From positions 2,966,001-3,030,000 of the forward strand of contig NZ_CP162488.1 in assembly GCF_041242975.1 (NCBI RefSeq): 64,000 bases of DNA. The letters are read 5' to 3'. Position 1 is the first letter of the stretch. Each line of letters starts with the position of its first letter. A program made the position numbers and the translations under genes. This stretch comes from Xanthomonas sp. DAR 35659. Its GTDB lineage: Bacteria; Pseudomonadota; Gammaproteobacteria; Xanthomonadales; Xanthomonadaceae. A model generated the notes under the pieces. The model was given only the letters and a program-made list of their open reading frames with translations. It made no database searches and was not told the DNA's origin. Below, one piece after another: positions 18,115 to 28,493 of the stretch.

Positions 18115-19041
18115 TCAGTCCAATCGCGCCTGCAGCCGCGCCAGCCACGCCTCGAACACCCCGGGCTTGCGCATGCGCGTGCGCCACCAGGCCAGCGCCG
18201 CGCCCTCCTCGCCGCTGCGCCAGGCCAACTGGAACACCTCGTCCGGCTTCGGTTCCTCGACCTGCTTGCGCACCAGCGCACCACGCGCCAGCGCCGCCCG
18301 CGCATAGGGCTCGGGCAGGAAACCGAAGCCGAGCCCGGCCAGTTGCAGCCGGTACTTGCTGGGCATGTCCGGCACGGTCAGCGCGTCCTGCCCGAACAAC
18401 AACCCCACCGTGCGCGGCAACAACCGCCGCGCCGAATCGGCGACCGCGACCGCGCGGTGTTCGGCCAACTGGCTGCGGCCGAGCGGCTCGGCGGCCTGCG
18501 CCAGCGGATGCGTGGGCGCGACCACGAACACGAACGGCAGCGTGCCGAACGGCTCGGCGACATAACCGCCGCCGCTGGGGCCCTCCCCGGCCGCACCGAT
18601 CAGCAAATCGACGCGCCGGTCCAGCAACGCCTCCCAGGTGCCGGACAGCGATTCCTGCACGATCCGCAATCGGGTCTGGTCGGCCACCGCGTAGAAGGCC
18701 GCCATGTCCTCGGCCAGGCAGTCCGGCGCGAACACCGAGTCCAGGCCCAGCGCGAATTCGGTCTCCCAACCGGAGGCGACGCGGCGCACGCGCAGCTCCA
18801 GATCGCTGGCCGCGCGCAGCAGATGCCGGCCCTCGCGCAGCAACTCCGCCCCGGCCGCGGTCAGCGCCACCTTCGGCCCGAGCCGCGTGAACAGCTGCAC
18901 GCCCAGGTCCTCCTCCAGCTTGGCCACGGTGTAGGAAATGGTAGAGGGCACTTTGTACAGCGCCTTACCCGCGGCCGAGAACGAGCCCCGGCGGTCGATG
19001 GCGTCGAGGATCTGCAAGGCGTCGAGGCTGATCTTGAGCAT
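18115..19041 (-). CDS. LysR-family regulator divergent from pirin
   Basis: A 308-residue LysR-type regulator with a helix-turn-helix at residues 5-65 (FSAAGKALYKVPSTISYTVA) and an effector domain after residue 90. It is transcribed away from a pirin gene with 159 bp between them. The gap holds a perfect GATAGAT-N5-ATCTATC palindrome with the T-N11-A feature of LysR boxes, so this protein probably controls the pirin gene and itself. The inducer is unknown. Confidence 0.9.
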   Translation of the reverse strand: MLKISLDALQILDAIDRRGSFSAAGKALYKVPSTISYTVAKLEEDLGVQLFTRLGPKVALTAAGAELLREGRHLLRAASDLELRVRRVASGWETEFALGLDSVFAPDCLAEDMAAFYAVADQTRLRIVQESLSGTWEALLDRRVDLLIGAAGEGPSGGGYVAEPFGTLPFVFVVAPTHPLAQAAEPLGRSQLAEHRAVAVADSARRLLPRTVGLLFGQDALTVPDMPSKYRLQLAGLGFGFLPEPYARAALARGALVRKQVEEPKPDEVFQLAWRSGEEGAALAWWRTRMRKPGVFEAWLARLQARLD

Positions 19042-19055
19042 TCGAATTTTTCGAT

Positions 19056-19074
19056 GATAGATCCCGAATCTATC
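19056..19074. promoter_or_regulatory. Probable LysR operator
   Basis: GATAGAT, five bases (CCCGA), then ATCTATC: a perfect 7-bp dyad that includes a T-N11-A core. It lies 15 bp from the LysR start codon in the divergent gap with pirin. Confidence 0.65.
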
Positions 19075-19200
19075 CGTTTTTCAAACCCGCGGCCAGTCTG
19101 GATACTTGTCCTCACTGCAAGGCGTCCGCGAAATACAGCAGATATCTCCGCCGCCCTGCTTTCGATCCAGTTGCACATCTCGCCACTACAGGAGCTTCTC

Positions 19201-19902
19201 ATGCTGCAGATCCGCCCCAGCACCACCCGCGGCCGCGCCGAGCACGGCTGGCTGTCCTCGCGCCACACCTTCTCCTTCGGTCACTACCACGACCCGCGCT
19301 ACATGGGCTTCGGGCCGCTGCGGGTGATCAACGAGGATCGCGTGACGCCGGGCCAGGGCTTCGGCACCCACGCGCACCGCGACATGGAGATCCTGTCCTA
19401 TGTGGTCGACGGCGCGCTGGAGCACAAGGACAGCATGGGCAACGGTTCGGTGCTGCGCTACGGCGACGTGCAGCGCATGAGCGCCGGCTCCGGAGTGACC
19501 CATAGCGAGTTCAACCACTCCGCCAGCGAGCCGGTGCACTTCCTGCAGATCTGGTTGCTGCCCGAACGCGCCGGGATCGAACCCGGCTACGAGGAAAAGC
19601 ACTTTGCGCCTGAGAGCAAGCGCGGCCAGTTGCGCCTGATCGCCGCCCCGCAGGGCGAGGACGGCGCGGTGAAGATCCACCAGGATGCGCGCATCTATGC
19701 GGCGATCCTGGATGGCGAGGAGCGCATCGACTACCCCCTGGCCGCCGGGCGCGGCGCCTACGTGCAGGTCATCCGCGGCACGCTGACGGTCAATGGCCAG
19801 ACGCTGCAGGCCGGCGACGCGGCGCAGGCGGTGGACGAGGCGCAGTTGCGCTTCGCCGATGCGCAGGACACGGAATTCCTGCTGTTCGACCTGCCGCGCT
19901 AA
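19201..19902 (+). CDS. Pirin family protein
   Basis: A 233-residue bicupin of the pirin family. The N-terminal cupin carries the metal-ligand motif HAHRDMEILSYVVDGALEHKD and a later GSGVTHSEFNH. Some bacterial members (YhhW type) show quercetin dioxygenase activity. A clear ribosome site (CAGGAG) lies 8 nt before the ATG at 19201. It is divergent from a LysR gene that likely regulates it. Confidence 0.92.
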   Translation: MLQIRPSTTRGRAEHGWLSSRHTFSFGHYHDPRYMGFGPLRVINEDRVTPGQGFGTHAHRDMEILSYVVDGALEHKDSMGNGSVLRYGDVQRMSAGSGVTHSEFNHSASEPVHFLQIWLLPERAGIEPGYEEKHFAPESKRGQLRLIAAPQGEDGAVKIHQDARIYAAILDGEERIDYPLAAGRGAYVQVIRGTLTVNGQTLQAGDAAQAVDEAQLRFADAQDTEFLLFDLPR

Positions 19903-20656
19903 GTTCCGCATCACGCAAGGACATGCGCACTGCAGAGCCCGCCAGGATGGCGGGCTCGTTCGTTTGGGCGAGGCTTGTTCGCAGGTCCGCCGCATCGCGC
20001 GGCGAGCGCTCTTCCACGCGATCTCATTCGACGCCATGTCGCATGCAGCGAGGGACCGCGTTGCGTGTGACATCTGCGGGCCTGTACCAGCCGAGGCCAG
20101 ATTGCGGGAAACGGCCCGTTTCGCGGCATGGATCGCATTGGCCGATCGCCCGAAGGGAATCAGCCCGCCGCTAGTCGGCGCCGGGCCGCCGAAGCGGAGA
20201 TGATCCCGACACACGCGCCATCGTCGCGCCTGCACAAGACGCGTTGGCTGCCGCGCCTTGCGGACGACCGGCTACAGACCGCTGCACCCCACTTCGGCCT
20301 GATGGACTCCGCCGCCTCCGATGGCGCCATGGGCGCAGCCACACCTCAGTACGCCACCGCGCCCACCACCTCAGGCAGATAGAACACGCGCATATCGCCC
20401 CACTCTCTGGACGTCGTCCATGGGCACCTGCACTCCATTAGAATTCGGCGACCCAGCCACCTGGACGAGGGATGCAGCATGCGGCCTCGTGAGCCAGGAA
20501 GATGGGAGGATTGCGCCGCTACTTGCCTGGCACCCCGACAATCGAGCACATGCTCGGGAATGGCGAACCGTCGAAGCAGTAGCGCACGGATCGATCGCGG
20601 AGCGGGCAACCGCTCCGTGCCAAATGGACGATGTGACACAGGGAGGCCACGGCCAC
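19903..20656. other. Long intergenic region, no convincing gene
   Basis: This 754-bp stretch follows pirin. It has several short open frames in different phases, none with a recognisable product, a good ribosome site or steady codon use. It may be the remains of decayed genes. It ends at the unknown gene that starts at 20657. Confidence 0.5.
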
Positions 20657-21463
20657 ATGGCGATCAAACACCAGGACGTTCTGAGGCTGCTGGCGGCCGA
20701 CGGGCTTGTCGAAGCCATCGATCACGACGTGCGGTACTGCGCACTCATGGCCCGACTTCCGCCGGAAGCCGCCAGCCTCCAACCCGCGCAGATCGGCGCG
20801 GACGTGATCGACGCAGTGCTATTGCGCTGGAACTGTGCGCTGCAAGCCGATCCGTCGGACGTGCCACCGCTTTACGTGCACAAGGCCGCCCTCGCCCTCG
20901 CGGTCTGCCTGCATCGGCAGGGCTTCGGCGACACGCAGCCCACCGCCGCAGCGGTAGCCGCGGTCGAGGCCTTGAATGCAGCGGTGGCACTGAGCGATGC
21001 CTTCTATCGCCGCAGCCCCGAGATCATCGCCCTGTTGCATAGCCCCGCAGTGATGCCGGCGCGACGCCCCTCGACGCCCAAACAGCAAGCCGCTTGGCGC
21101 GCGGGCGATGTGGTGGCGATGCAAGTCGCGGGTCGCTACCACGCGTTCTATGTGCTGCAAGTCAGTCACGGTGCGCCGATCGTGGAATTCTACGACATCG
21201 AACAGGACTCGCCGTTCACCTGGGAACAACTGCGCGATGTGGCGGCCCGTGGCCAGCGCCTGAGCGATGGACGCCACTTCGTGCGTCGCTACGAAATGTT
21301 TGCCATGAGCCAGCAACCCGATCCGGCCCACCAGTTCCGCCTACTGGCCAGTGGCATTGCGCCAGGACCGGACAACCGACATCTGATCCCGACCGAAAGC
21401 CTGTGTACCGCCACCGATATCTTCTGCATGGCGCGCGAACTTCAGGCGCAGCGACAAGTCTGA
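20657..21463 (+). CDS. Hypothetical protein, possibly immunity-like
   Basis: A 268-residue protein I do not recognise. I chose the ATG at 20657 because GGGAGG lies 10 nt upstream; an ATG at 20624 is in frame. The first half is helical and alanine-rich. The second half (from about residue 148) begins AWRAGDVVAMQVAGRYHAFY and reads like a small beta-rich domain, recalling some Imm26-type immunity proteins, but this is a weak impression. It is flanked by long gene-poor gaps and has less extreme GC than its neighbours by eye, suggesting accessory DNA. Confidence 0.6.
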   Translation: MAIKHQDVLRLLAADGLVEAIDHDVRYCALMARLPPEAASLQPAQIGADVIDAVLLRWNCALQADPSDVPPLYVHKAALALAVCLHRQGFGDTQPTAAAVAAVEALNAAVALSDAFYRRSPEIIALLHSPAVMPARRPSTPKQQAAWRAGDVVAMQVAGRYHAFYVLQVSHGAPIVEFYDIEQDSPFTWEQLRDVAARGQRLSDGRHFVRRYEMFAMSQQPDPAHQFRLLASGIAPGPDNRHLIPTESLCTATDIFCMARELQAQRQV

Positions 21464-21989
21464 TTCGAGCGGACAGACAAGGGGGGACCGCGCCGCCGAT
21501 CCTGCCGCTGCGCGTGCTCGTGGAGGCGACGCCTGGCCATCGGGTGAGCGTGATGAAACCGCTCACCCTGGGTCCTCGCGCGTCAATAGAGCCAGCGCGG
21601 GGACGCGGCCGTTTCCGGCCATTGGCGCACAGCACGCTCGCAGCGACACGCGAGGGACCCGCCCTCGACCGGCAGGACCCGGCGTCGCGACGCAACGCGC
21701 AGCAAGGTTCCAACTGCGCTCGCGCTTAGGCCGCGGCATCGTCCCCATAGTCGGGACAACGAAATTGAAGCGCCTACAGCGCACGGCTTCAGCCAGTTCC
21801 GCACAAGCCCCTCGCAAACTGCCCTGAGCGCAGCAGCACGGGCCTGCCGGACCGATACGAAACGCACAGCGCAACCCGTCCCGCACCTAAATGACACGGG
21901 CGCGCCTGTTCGATTTTCACTTGCGCCATACCGGCCCACGCGCAGCTTGGCGTTGCCCACTTGAGGGCTCACATACCGCGGAGTCGAGC
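21464..21989. other. Intergenic region, no convincing gene
   Basis: A 526-bp gap between the unknown gene and csbD. Short open frames on both strands lack family signals or ribosome sites. I see no clear terminator. Confidence 0.5.
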
Positions 21990-22160
21990 ATGGACAAGAA
22001 TCGCACCGAAGGCGCCAAGAACCAGATCAAGGGCACCATCAAGGAAGTCGCCGGCAAGGTCACCGGCAACAAGATGAAGGAAGTCGAAGGCAAGATCCAA
22101 AAGGGCGCAGGCAAGGTGCAGAGCGAAGTGGGCAAGGCCCGGGATCGCGCGCGCGACTGA
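21990..22160 (+). CDS. CsbD family stress-response protein
   Basis: A 56-residue highly charged helical protein. It begins MDKNRTEGAKNQIKGTIKEV and repeats lysine/glycine-rich heptad-like units (GKVTGNKMKEVEGKIQKGAGKV), the CsbD signature. CsbD proteins are induced by stress in many bacteria and have no known enzyme activity. The ATG at 21990 is the family start; upstream in-frame codons do not match. Confidence 0.88.
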   Translation: MDKNRTEGAKNQIKGTIKEVAGKVTGNKMKEVEGKIQKGAGKVQSEVGKARDRARD

Positions 22161-22478
22161 GCCCAGGCTTCACGGATTTCCCCGCTCTTCGAGATCGAGG
22201 AACTTCGAGTAGGACCAAGGCGAAGCATGCCCCAAGGCTGCGCATCGTCACAGACGCGCAGCCGCGCATGGCTCGGTCGTTCGATTGCATCTCACGCAGC
22301 GCCACGTTCGATGGCTGCGCGAACCAAGGCGACAGCAAACGCAACCTGCGCTGGAAGACAAATGCCTTGCTCATGCGGCGGGATGCCCTTCAACCCGCAT
22401 GAGAACGCCGAGGCAAGTAGCCGGGACCAAAAAGAAAAACGCCCGCAAATTCTTGATTTGCGGGCGTTTCCTTGACAC
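22161..22478. other. Intergenic region with tRNA-Ser terminator
   Basis: A 318-bp gap between csbD and the tRNA-Ser gene. It holds the tRNA terminator near its right end and nothing else I can support. Confidence 0.55.
22434..22469 (-). terminator. Terminator of tRNA-Ser
   Basis: A 14-bp perfect stem (AAACGCCCGCAAAT with ATTTGCGGGCGTTT) and a short loop lies 9 bp past the 3' end of the tRNA; on the minus strand it ends in a T-run. Confidence 0.9.
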
Positions 22479-22571
22479 TGGCGGAGTGAGAGGGATTCGA
22501 ACCCTCGATAGAGCTTTTGACCCTATACTCCCTTAGCAGGGGAGCCCCTTCAGCCGCTCGGGCATCACTCC
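22479..22571 (-). tRNA. tRNA-Ser (anticodon GCT)
   Basis: A 93-nt class II tRNA including encoded CCA. The acceptor arm GGAGTGA pairs with TCACTCC. The anticodon loop CTGCTAA gives GCT, reading AGC/AGU. A long variable arm and the T loop GTTCGAATC are present. It lies just downstream of csrA on the same strand. Confidence 0.97.
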
Positions 22572-22653
22572 GGATTCGTTCGCTGCGGATATTTCCGCGA
22601 CCGGGCGCGAAGGATAACGGTTTGTGGTGTCTCAGGTAAACCCTTTCGATGCA

Positions 22654-22869
22654 TCAATCGGCAGATTGGTCGCCATGGCCGCCGCCGCCGTGCGAGGTCG
22701 GCTCGTCGCCACGCTGGATGCGCTGGTAGATCTCTTCGCGGTGCACGGCGACGTCCTTCGGCGCGGTGATGCCGATGCGCACTTGATTGCCTTTGACCCC
22801 AAGCACCGTCACGGTGACCGAATCGCCGATCATCAAGGTTTCGCCTACCCGGCGAGTCAGGATCAACAT
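22654..22869 (-). CDS. csrA: Carbon storage regulator CsrA/RsmA
   Basis: A 71-residue post-transcriptional regulator that binds GGA motifs in mRNA leaders. The conserved core [16 protein letters not shown] and the [10 protein letters not shown] segment are intact. A Gly/His-rich tail ([13 protein letters not shown]) extends it by about 10 residues over E. coli CsrA, a feature of xanthomonad RsmA, which controls virulence traits. GGAG lies 9 nt before the start. It follows alaS, as in many gammaproteobacteria. Confidence 0.97.
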   Translation of the reverse strand: MLILTRRVGETLMIGDSVTVTVLGVKGNQVRIGITAPKDVAVHREEIYQRIQRGDEPTSHGGGGHGDQSAD

Positions 22870-23003
22870 TTTATAAATTCTCCAGGGAACCGGTGATTCA
22901 ACCGGTATGGCGTCCCGCCAGCGGGCGCCTCAGAACGAAGGGGAAAAGAAGATCGATGTTAAGGGAAGCCGCGCCCCGCCAGCAAGGCAGGGCGGCTTCA
23001 TGT

Positions 23004-25652
23004 TCAGGGGAGATGTTGCTTGACCCAGGCGGGTACGCCCTCGAGCGCAAGGGCAAGGGCGGGCCCGTCCTCGCCACCACCCTGGGCGAGGTCCGGGCGG
23101 CCGCCGCCCTTGCCCGAGATCTGACTGGCGATATGGGCCAACAGTTCCCCGGCCTTGACCCGCCCCATTGGGCTACCGTTCACGCCGGCCACCAGGGCCG
23201 CCTTGCCCTCGCTGGCCCCGGCCAGCACGATCACGCTGTCGCCCAACTGCTGCTTCAGACGGTCCATCGCCTCGCGCAACGCCTTGGCGTCGAAGCCTTC
23301 CAGACGCACGGCCAGGACCTTGACCCCATTCACATCCACCGCCGAGGCACCGAGATCGGCGGTGGCGCCGGACGCCAGCTTGGCCTTGAGCGCCTCCAGT
23401 TCGCGTTCCAGGCGCTTGTGCTTGTCGCCCAGCTGGCGAATCTTGTCGACCACGTCGCCAGCGCTGCCGCCAACCAGCTCGGCGGCCTCGCGCAACTTGG
23501 CCTCTTCCGCCGCGACGTGGTCCAGCGCGCCCTGCCCGGTCACCGCCTCGATGCGGCGCACGCCGGCGGACACGCCGCCTTCGCTGGTGATCTTGAACAG
23601 GCCGATATCGCCGGTCCGCGACACATGCGTGCCACCGCACAATTCGGTGGAATAGTCGCCCATCCGCAGCACGCGCACGCGTTCGCCGTACTTCTCGCCG
23701 AACAGCGCCATCGCGCCGAAATCCAGCGCTTCCTGCATGCCCATGTGGTGCACTTCGACCGCGTGGTTGGCGCGGACCTGCGCGTTGACCTTGCGCTCGA
23801 TCACCGCCAGCTCCTCGGCGCTGACCGGCTGGAAATGGGAGAAATCGAAACGCAGGCGGTCGGGGGCGACCAGCGAGCCCTTCTGCTGCACGTGGGTGCC
23901 GAGCACTTCGCGCAGCGCGGCGTGCAGCAGATGGGTCGCGGAGTGGTTGAGAATGGTGGCGCCGCGGCGCGCGCTGTCGACCTGCGCCGACAGCGTGCTG
24001 CCGATCTGCAGGCGACCGCTGTGCAACTTGCCGACATGGCCGTGGAACTGGCCGGCGAACTTCTGCGTCTCCTCGACCTCGAACTGCACGCCGTCCGCGC
24101 CCAGTTGGCCCAAGTCACCGACCTGGCCGCCGGATTCGGCGTAGAACGGGGTGCGATCGAGCAGCACGATCGCCGCGTCGCCAGCCTCGACCGATTCGAC
24201 CGGGCGTCCATCCTTCAACAGCGCGACCACCTTCAAGTCGTCGGCCTGCAGCGCGTCGTAGCCCAGGAACACCGTGGGCGCGAGCTGCGCCACCAGGTCC
24301 GCCGGCAGCGTGGTGCCGCCACCGAACTTGCCGGCCGCGCGCGCGGTCTCGCGCTGGCGCTCCATCGCGCTCTCGAAACCGGCCATGTCCACGTCCATGC
24401 CGCGCTCGCGGGCGATGTCGGCGGTGAGATCGACCGGGAAGCCATAGGTGTCGTACAGGCGGAAGGCGTCGGCACCGGGAATCGTGCCGCTGGCGCGCGC
24501 CGCGATCTCGTCGAAGATCTTCATGCCGGCGTCGAGGGTCTCGGCGAAACGCTCCTCCTCGGCCTGCAGCGCCCGTTGCACGGTCGACAGCGCCGCCGGC
24601 AATTCCGGGTACGCCTCGCCCATCAGGTCGGACAGGGTGGCCGCCATCTTGTGGAAGAACGGCTGGCGCACGCCAAGCATCCAGCCATGGCGCAGGGCGC
24701 GGCGGATGATCCGGCGCAACACGTAACCGCGCCCCTCGTTGGACGGCAGCACGCCGTCGACGATCAGGAACGAGCAGGCGCGGATGTGATCGGCGATCAC
24801 GCGCAGCGACTTGTTCTCCAGGTCGGCCATGCCGGTCAGTTCGGAGGCGTGGCGGATCAGGGTCTGGAACAGGTCGATCTCGTAGTTGCTATGCACGTGC
24901 TGCAGGATCGCGGCCAGGCGCTCCAGGCCCATGCCGGTGTCCACGCAGGGCGCCGGCAACGGCACCAGGGTGCCATCGGGCTGGCGGTCGAACTGCATGA
25001 ACACCAGGTTCCAGATTTCGATGAACCGGTCACCGTCCTCGTCCGGCGAGCCGGGAGGGCCACCGGCGATATGCGCGCCATGGTCGTAGAAGATCTCGGT
25101 GCACGGACCGCAGGGACCGGTGTCGGCCATCTGCCAGAAGTTGTCCGAGGCATACGGCGCGCCCTTGTTGTCGCCAATGCGCACGATCCGCTCCGGCGGC
25201 ACGCCGATCATGTCGCGCCACAGCTCATAGGCCTGCTCGTCGGTATGGTAGACGGTGACCAGCAGGCGTTCGGCCGGCAGCTTCCAGACCTGGGTCAACA
25301 GTTCCCAGGCCCAGGCGATGGCGTCTTTCTTGAAATAGTCGCCGAACGACCAGTTGCCCAGCATTTCGAAGAAAGTGTGATGGCGTGCGGTATAGCCGAC
25401 CGAATCCAGGTCGTTGTGCTTGCCGCCGGCACGCAGGCAGCGCTGCACGTCGGCCGCGCGCACGTAGCTGCGCTTCTCCGCGCCCAGGAACACGTCCTTG
25501 AACTGCACCATGCCGGAATTGGTGAACAGCAGCGTCGGATCGTTGCCCGGCACCAGGGGTGCGGACGGCACGACGGTGTGGCCCTTGCCCTTGAAGAACT
25601 CGAGGAAGTCGCTGCGGATCTGGGAGGTGGAGAATTTGGCGGGTGCGTTCAT
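23004..25652 (-). CDS. alaS: Alanyl-tRNA synthetase
   Basis: An 882-residue class II tRNA synthetase that charges tRNA-Ala. The catalytic domain is at the N-terminus ([32 protein letters not shown] segment); the editing domain has the zinc-site motifs [11 protein letters not shown] and [13 protein letters not shown]; the C-terminal oligomerisation domain ends the chain. The start at 25652 gives the usual N-terminus [13 protein letters not shown]. It lies between recX and csrA. Confidence 0.97.
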   Translation of the reverse strand: MNAPAKFSTSQIRSDFLEFFKGKGHTVVPSAPLVPGNDPTLLFTNSGMVQFKDVFLGAEKRSYVRAADVQRCLRAGGKHNDLDSVGYTARHHTFFEMLGNWSFGDYFKKDAIAWAWELLTQVWKLPAERLLVTVYHTDEQAYELWRDMIGVPPERIVRIGDNKGAPYASDNFWQMADTGPCGPCTEIFYDHGAHIAGGPPGSPDEDGDRFIEIWNLVFMQFDRQPDGTLVPLPAPCVDTGMGLERLAAILQHVHSNYEIDLFQTLIRHASELTGMADLENKSLRVIADHIRACSFLIVDGVLPSNEGRGYVLRRIIRRALRHGWMLGVRQPFFHKMAATLSDLMGEAYPELPAALSTVQRALQAEEERFAETLDAGMKIFDEIAARASGTIPGADAFRLYDTYGFPVDLTADIARERGMDVDMAGFESAMERQRETARAAGKFGGGTTLPADLVAQLAPTVFLGYDALQADDLKVVALLKDGRPVESVEAGDAAIVLLDRTPFYAESGGQVGDLGQLGADGVQFEVEETQKFAGQFHGHVGKLHSGRLQIGSTLSAQVDSARRGATILNHSATHLLHAALREVLGTHVQQKGSLVAPDRLRFDFSHFQPVSAEELAVIERKVNAQVRANHAVEVHHMGMQEALDFGAMALFGEKYGERVRVLRMGDYSTELCGGTHVSRTGDIGLFKITSEGGVSAGVRRIEAVTGQGALDHVAAEEAKLREAAELVGGSAGDVVDKIRQLGDKHKRLERELEALKAKLASGATADLGASAVDVNGVKVLAVRLEGFDAKALREAMDRLKQQLGDSVIVLAGASEGKAALVAGVNGSPMGRVKAGELLAHIASQISGKGGGRPDLAQGGGEDGPALALALEGVPAWVKQHLP

Positions 25653-25758
25653 GGGCTGGCTGTAGACGAGCGGACGGATTTCCGGGCGTACCCCCTCTAG
25701 ATGAGGGCGTGCGGAAACCGGACAAGACAATCCGCCAAGGTTAGCAGGCCCGGCCCGC

Positions 25759-26253
25759 TCAGTCCTCAGGCTCGTAACGCGTGGCTGCGCGGATGCTGTC
25801 GCCATCGAAACCGCGTCGTGCCAGCAGATCGGCGGCCTTGCGCCGTTGCGGCAGATCCACCGGCCCTGCGGCGCCGAAGCGGCGTTGCACCAGATCGCGG
25901 GCGTTTTCGGTCCAGTCGCCCTCGAATGCGGCCATCGCGGTGGCAATGGCGTCGCTGTCCAGGCCGTGCGTGCCCAGTTCGGCACGGATATGCAACGGGC
26001 CGTAGCCGGTATTGGCGCGGCTGCGCACCAGTAGCTCGGCGAAGCGGGCGTCATCCTGCCAGCCGTCTTCGGTCAGCCGGTCCACCGCCGCGGCGGCGGC
26101 ATCCGGCTCGACGCCACGCACCCGCAATTTGCGGGTCAACTCCTTGCGCGAATGCTCGCGCCGCACCAGCAGGCCCAGGGCCTTCTGCAGTGGCGTCTGT
26201 TCCGGCTGCCGGCGGCGCCGGCGCGGTTCTTGTGTCTGTTCGTCGTCGCCCAT
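25759..26253 (-). CDS. recX: RecX, regulator of RecA
   Basis: A 164-residue helical protein that limits RecA filament growth. The repeats typical of RecX are visible: [20 protein letters not shown], then [19 protein letters not shown] and [14 protein letters not shown]. An N-terminal arginine-rich stretch ([11 protein letters not shown]) is an extension. It follows recA by 115 bp on the same strand. Confidence 0.93.
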   Translation of the reverse strand: MGDDEQTQEPRRRRRQPEQTPLQKALGLLVRREHSRKELTRKLRVRGVEPDAAAAAVDRLTEDGWQDDARFAELLVRSRANTGYGPLHIRAELGTHGLDSDAIATAMAAFEGDWTENARDLVQRRFGAAGPVDLPQRRKAADLLARRGFDGDSIRAATRYEPED

Positions 26254-26368
26254 GCAGGCTCACCACCACGATCCATGTGCCGTCCCTGGCACCTGCCCTC
26301 CTGGCTTGCTCAAGACTGCCGAGGGAGACGAGAGGCACTGACTCCACCGCTCCCCCGGCAGAAGACCA

Positions 26369-27412
<1,044 letters not shown>

Positions 27413-27609
27413 TTTGGTGTCCTTCGAAGGTGAGGGTGATTTGCGAGGTAGGTTCAATTTAGCGGCCAGGTATCGCACAGGCTGAGACGGTGTGCGGCGA
27501 AGAAAAAATAATCCGTCCGAGCCTTGGTACGACAGCGGCGAATGGCGAGGCGGCAGGTCGGAAAAATCCGGCCTGCGGTGTAGCGCATCCCTTGCTCAGG
27601 CAGGGACGT

Positions 27610-28245
27610 TCAACGGTTGGGACGCAGCAGGCCGCAATACAGGCCTTCGATCGCGAAATCCTGGTCCGGCAGGACCTCGATCGGTGCGTAGTCGGGGTTG
27701 CGCGGCAGCAGGCGGATGCGGTCCTTGCCGATCTTCAGCAGCTTGACCGTGATCTCCTCGTCGATCCGCGCCACCACGATCTGCCCCGAGCGGGCATCGC
27801 GGGTGCGGTGCACGCCGATCAGGTCGCCATCGAAGATGCCTTCGTCGCGCATCGAGTCGCCCTGCACCTTCAACAGATAGTCGGGCGCCGGCGAGAAGAA
27901 CACCCGGTCCAGCACCACGAAATCGTCCGACCCGATGTCCGCGCCGATCGGCAGGCCGGCGGCGACCCGCCCGAGCACCGGCAGGCGCAGGACGTCGGCG
28001 CTGTCGACCTGCGCCGCCGGTGTCGGCGCCGCGGCGCCGCTTACCAACCGGATGCCGCGCGCCTGACCCGGGACGCGCCGGATCGCGCCGGCCTGCTCCA
28101 GGGCTTCCAGGTGGTACTGGGCGGCACGAACGCCCTTGAAGCCGAAGGCACGGGCGATCTCGGTCTGCGACGGCGGCGCGCCGTCGTGCTCGATGCGCTG
28201 GGCGATCAGGTCGAGGATGGCTTGCTGGGTTTCGGTCAGTTCCAT
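27610..28245 (-). CDS. lexA: LexA repressor
   Basis: A 211-residue SOS repressor. Winged-helix domain at residues 1-65, with the recognition region PSQTEIARAFGFKGVRAAQYH; cleavage site Ala-Gly in RVAAGLPIG near residue 95; catalytic Ser in GDSMRDEG and Lys in ITVKLLKIG. The start codon is only 2 nt from a perfect SOS palindrome, leaving no room for a Shine-Dalgarno, so the message is probably leaderless. Confidence 0.96.
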   Translation of the reverse strand: MELTETQQAILDLIAQRIEHDGAPPSQTEIARAFGFKGVRAAQYHLEALEQAGAIRRVPGQARGIRLVSGAAAPTPAAQVDSADVLRLPVLGRVAAGLPIGADIGSDDFVVLDRVFFSPAPDYLLKVQGDSMRDEGIFDGDLIGVHRTRDARSGQIVVARIDEEITVKLLKIGKDRIRLLPRNPDYAPIEVLPDQDFAIEGLYCGLLRPNR

Positions 28246-28247
28246 GG

Positions 28248-28266
28248 TTAGTAGTAATACTACTAA
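28248..28266 (-). promoter_or_regulatory. LexA (SOS) box of lexA
   Basis: TTAGTAGTAATACTACTAA, a palindrome with 9-bp arms about a single central base. It matches the box described for LexA1 of xanthomonads. It directly precedes the lexA start codon; a TAGTAT hexamer inside it could serve as the -10 element. Confidence 0.9.
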
Positions 28267-28493
28267 AACCCGAGATGCGCAACCTCCGCCCGACGCGCAC
28301 GGTGTGCGGCTACGGCCGCGACAACGGCGACACAAGCCATGGACGCAGCCGGCCAAGGCAGTGTGGCTGCACGGCCTGTATCGCCACGGCTGCCCTGGGC
28401 CAGAACGCGTCGCGACGACCGCCCTCCTTCGCCTGTCATCGCGGCCACGCCCGCACCGCAGCGGGCATCCTCGGCCCTACGACCGCTCCCCGC

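Noticed and set aside
22572..22640. A sigma-70 promoter for tRNA-Ser (TTTACC-N17-TTATCC on the minus strand)
   Set aside because: The -10 candidate matches the consensus poorly, so the call is too weak.
22965..22999. Hairpin GAAGCCGC/GCGGCTTC after alaS as a terminator
   Set aside because: The stem is interrupted and no T-run follows on the minus strand, so I do not call it a terminator.
22893..25700. A 935-codon plus-strand open frame opposite alaS
   Set aside because: Antisense shadow of alaS, whose domains and motifs are complete on the minus strand.
27413..27609. A LexA box upstream of recA
   Set aside because: I looked for a TTAGTAGTA-type palindrome between recA and lexA and saw none. 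A second box type may exist but I cannot support it.
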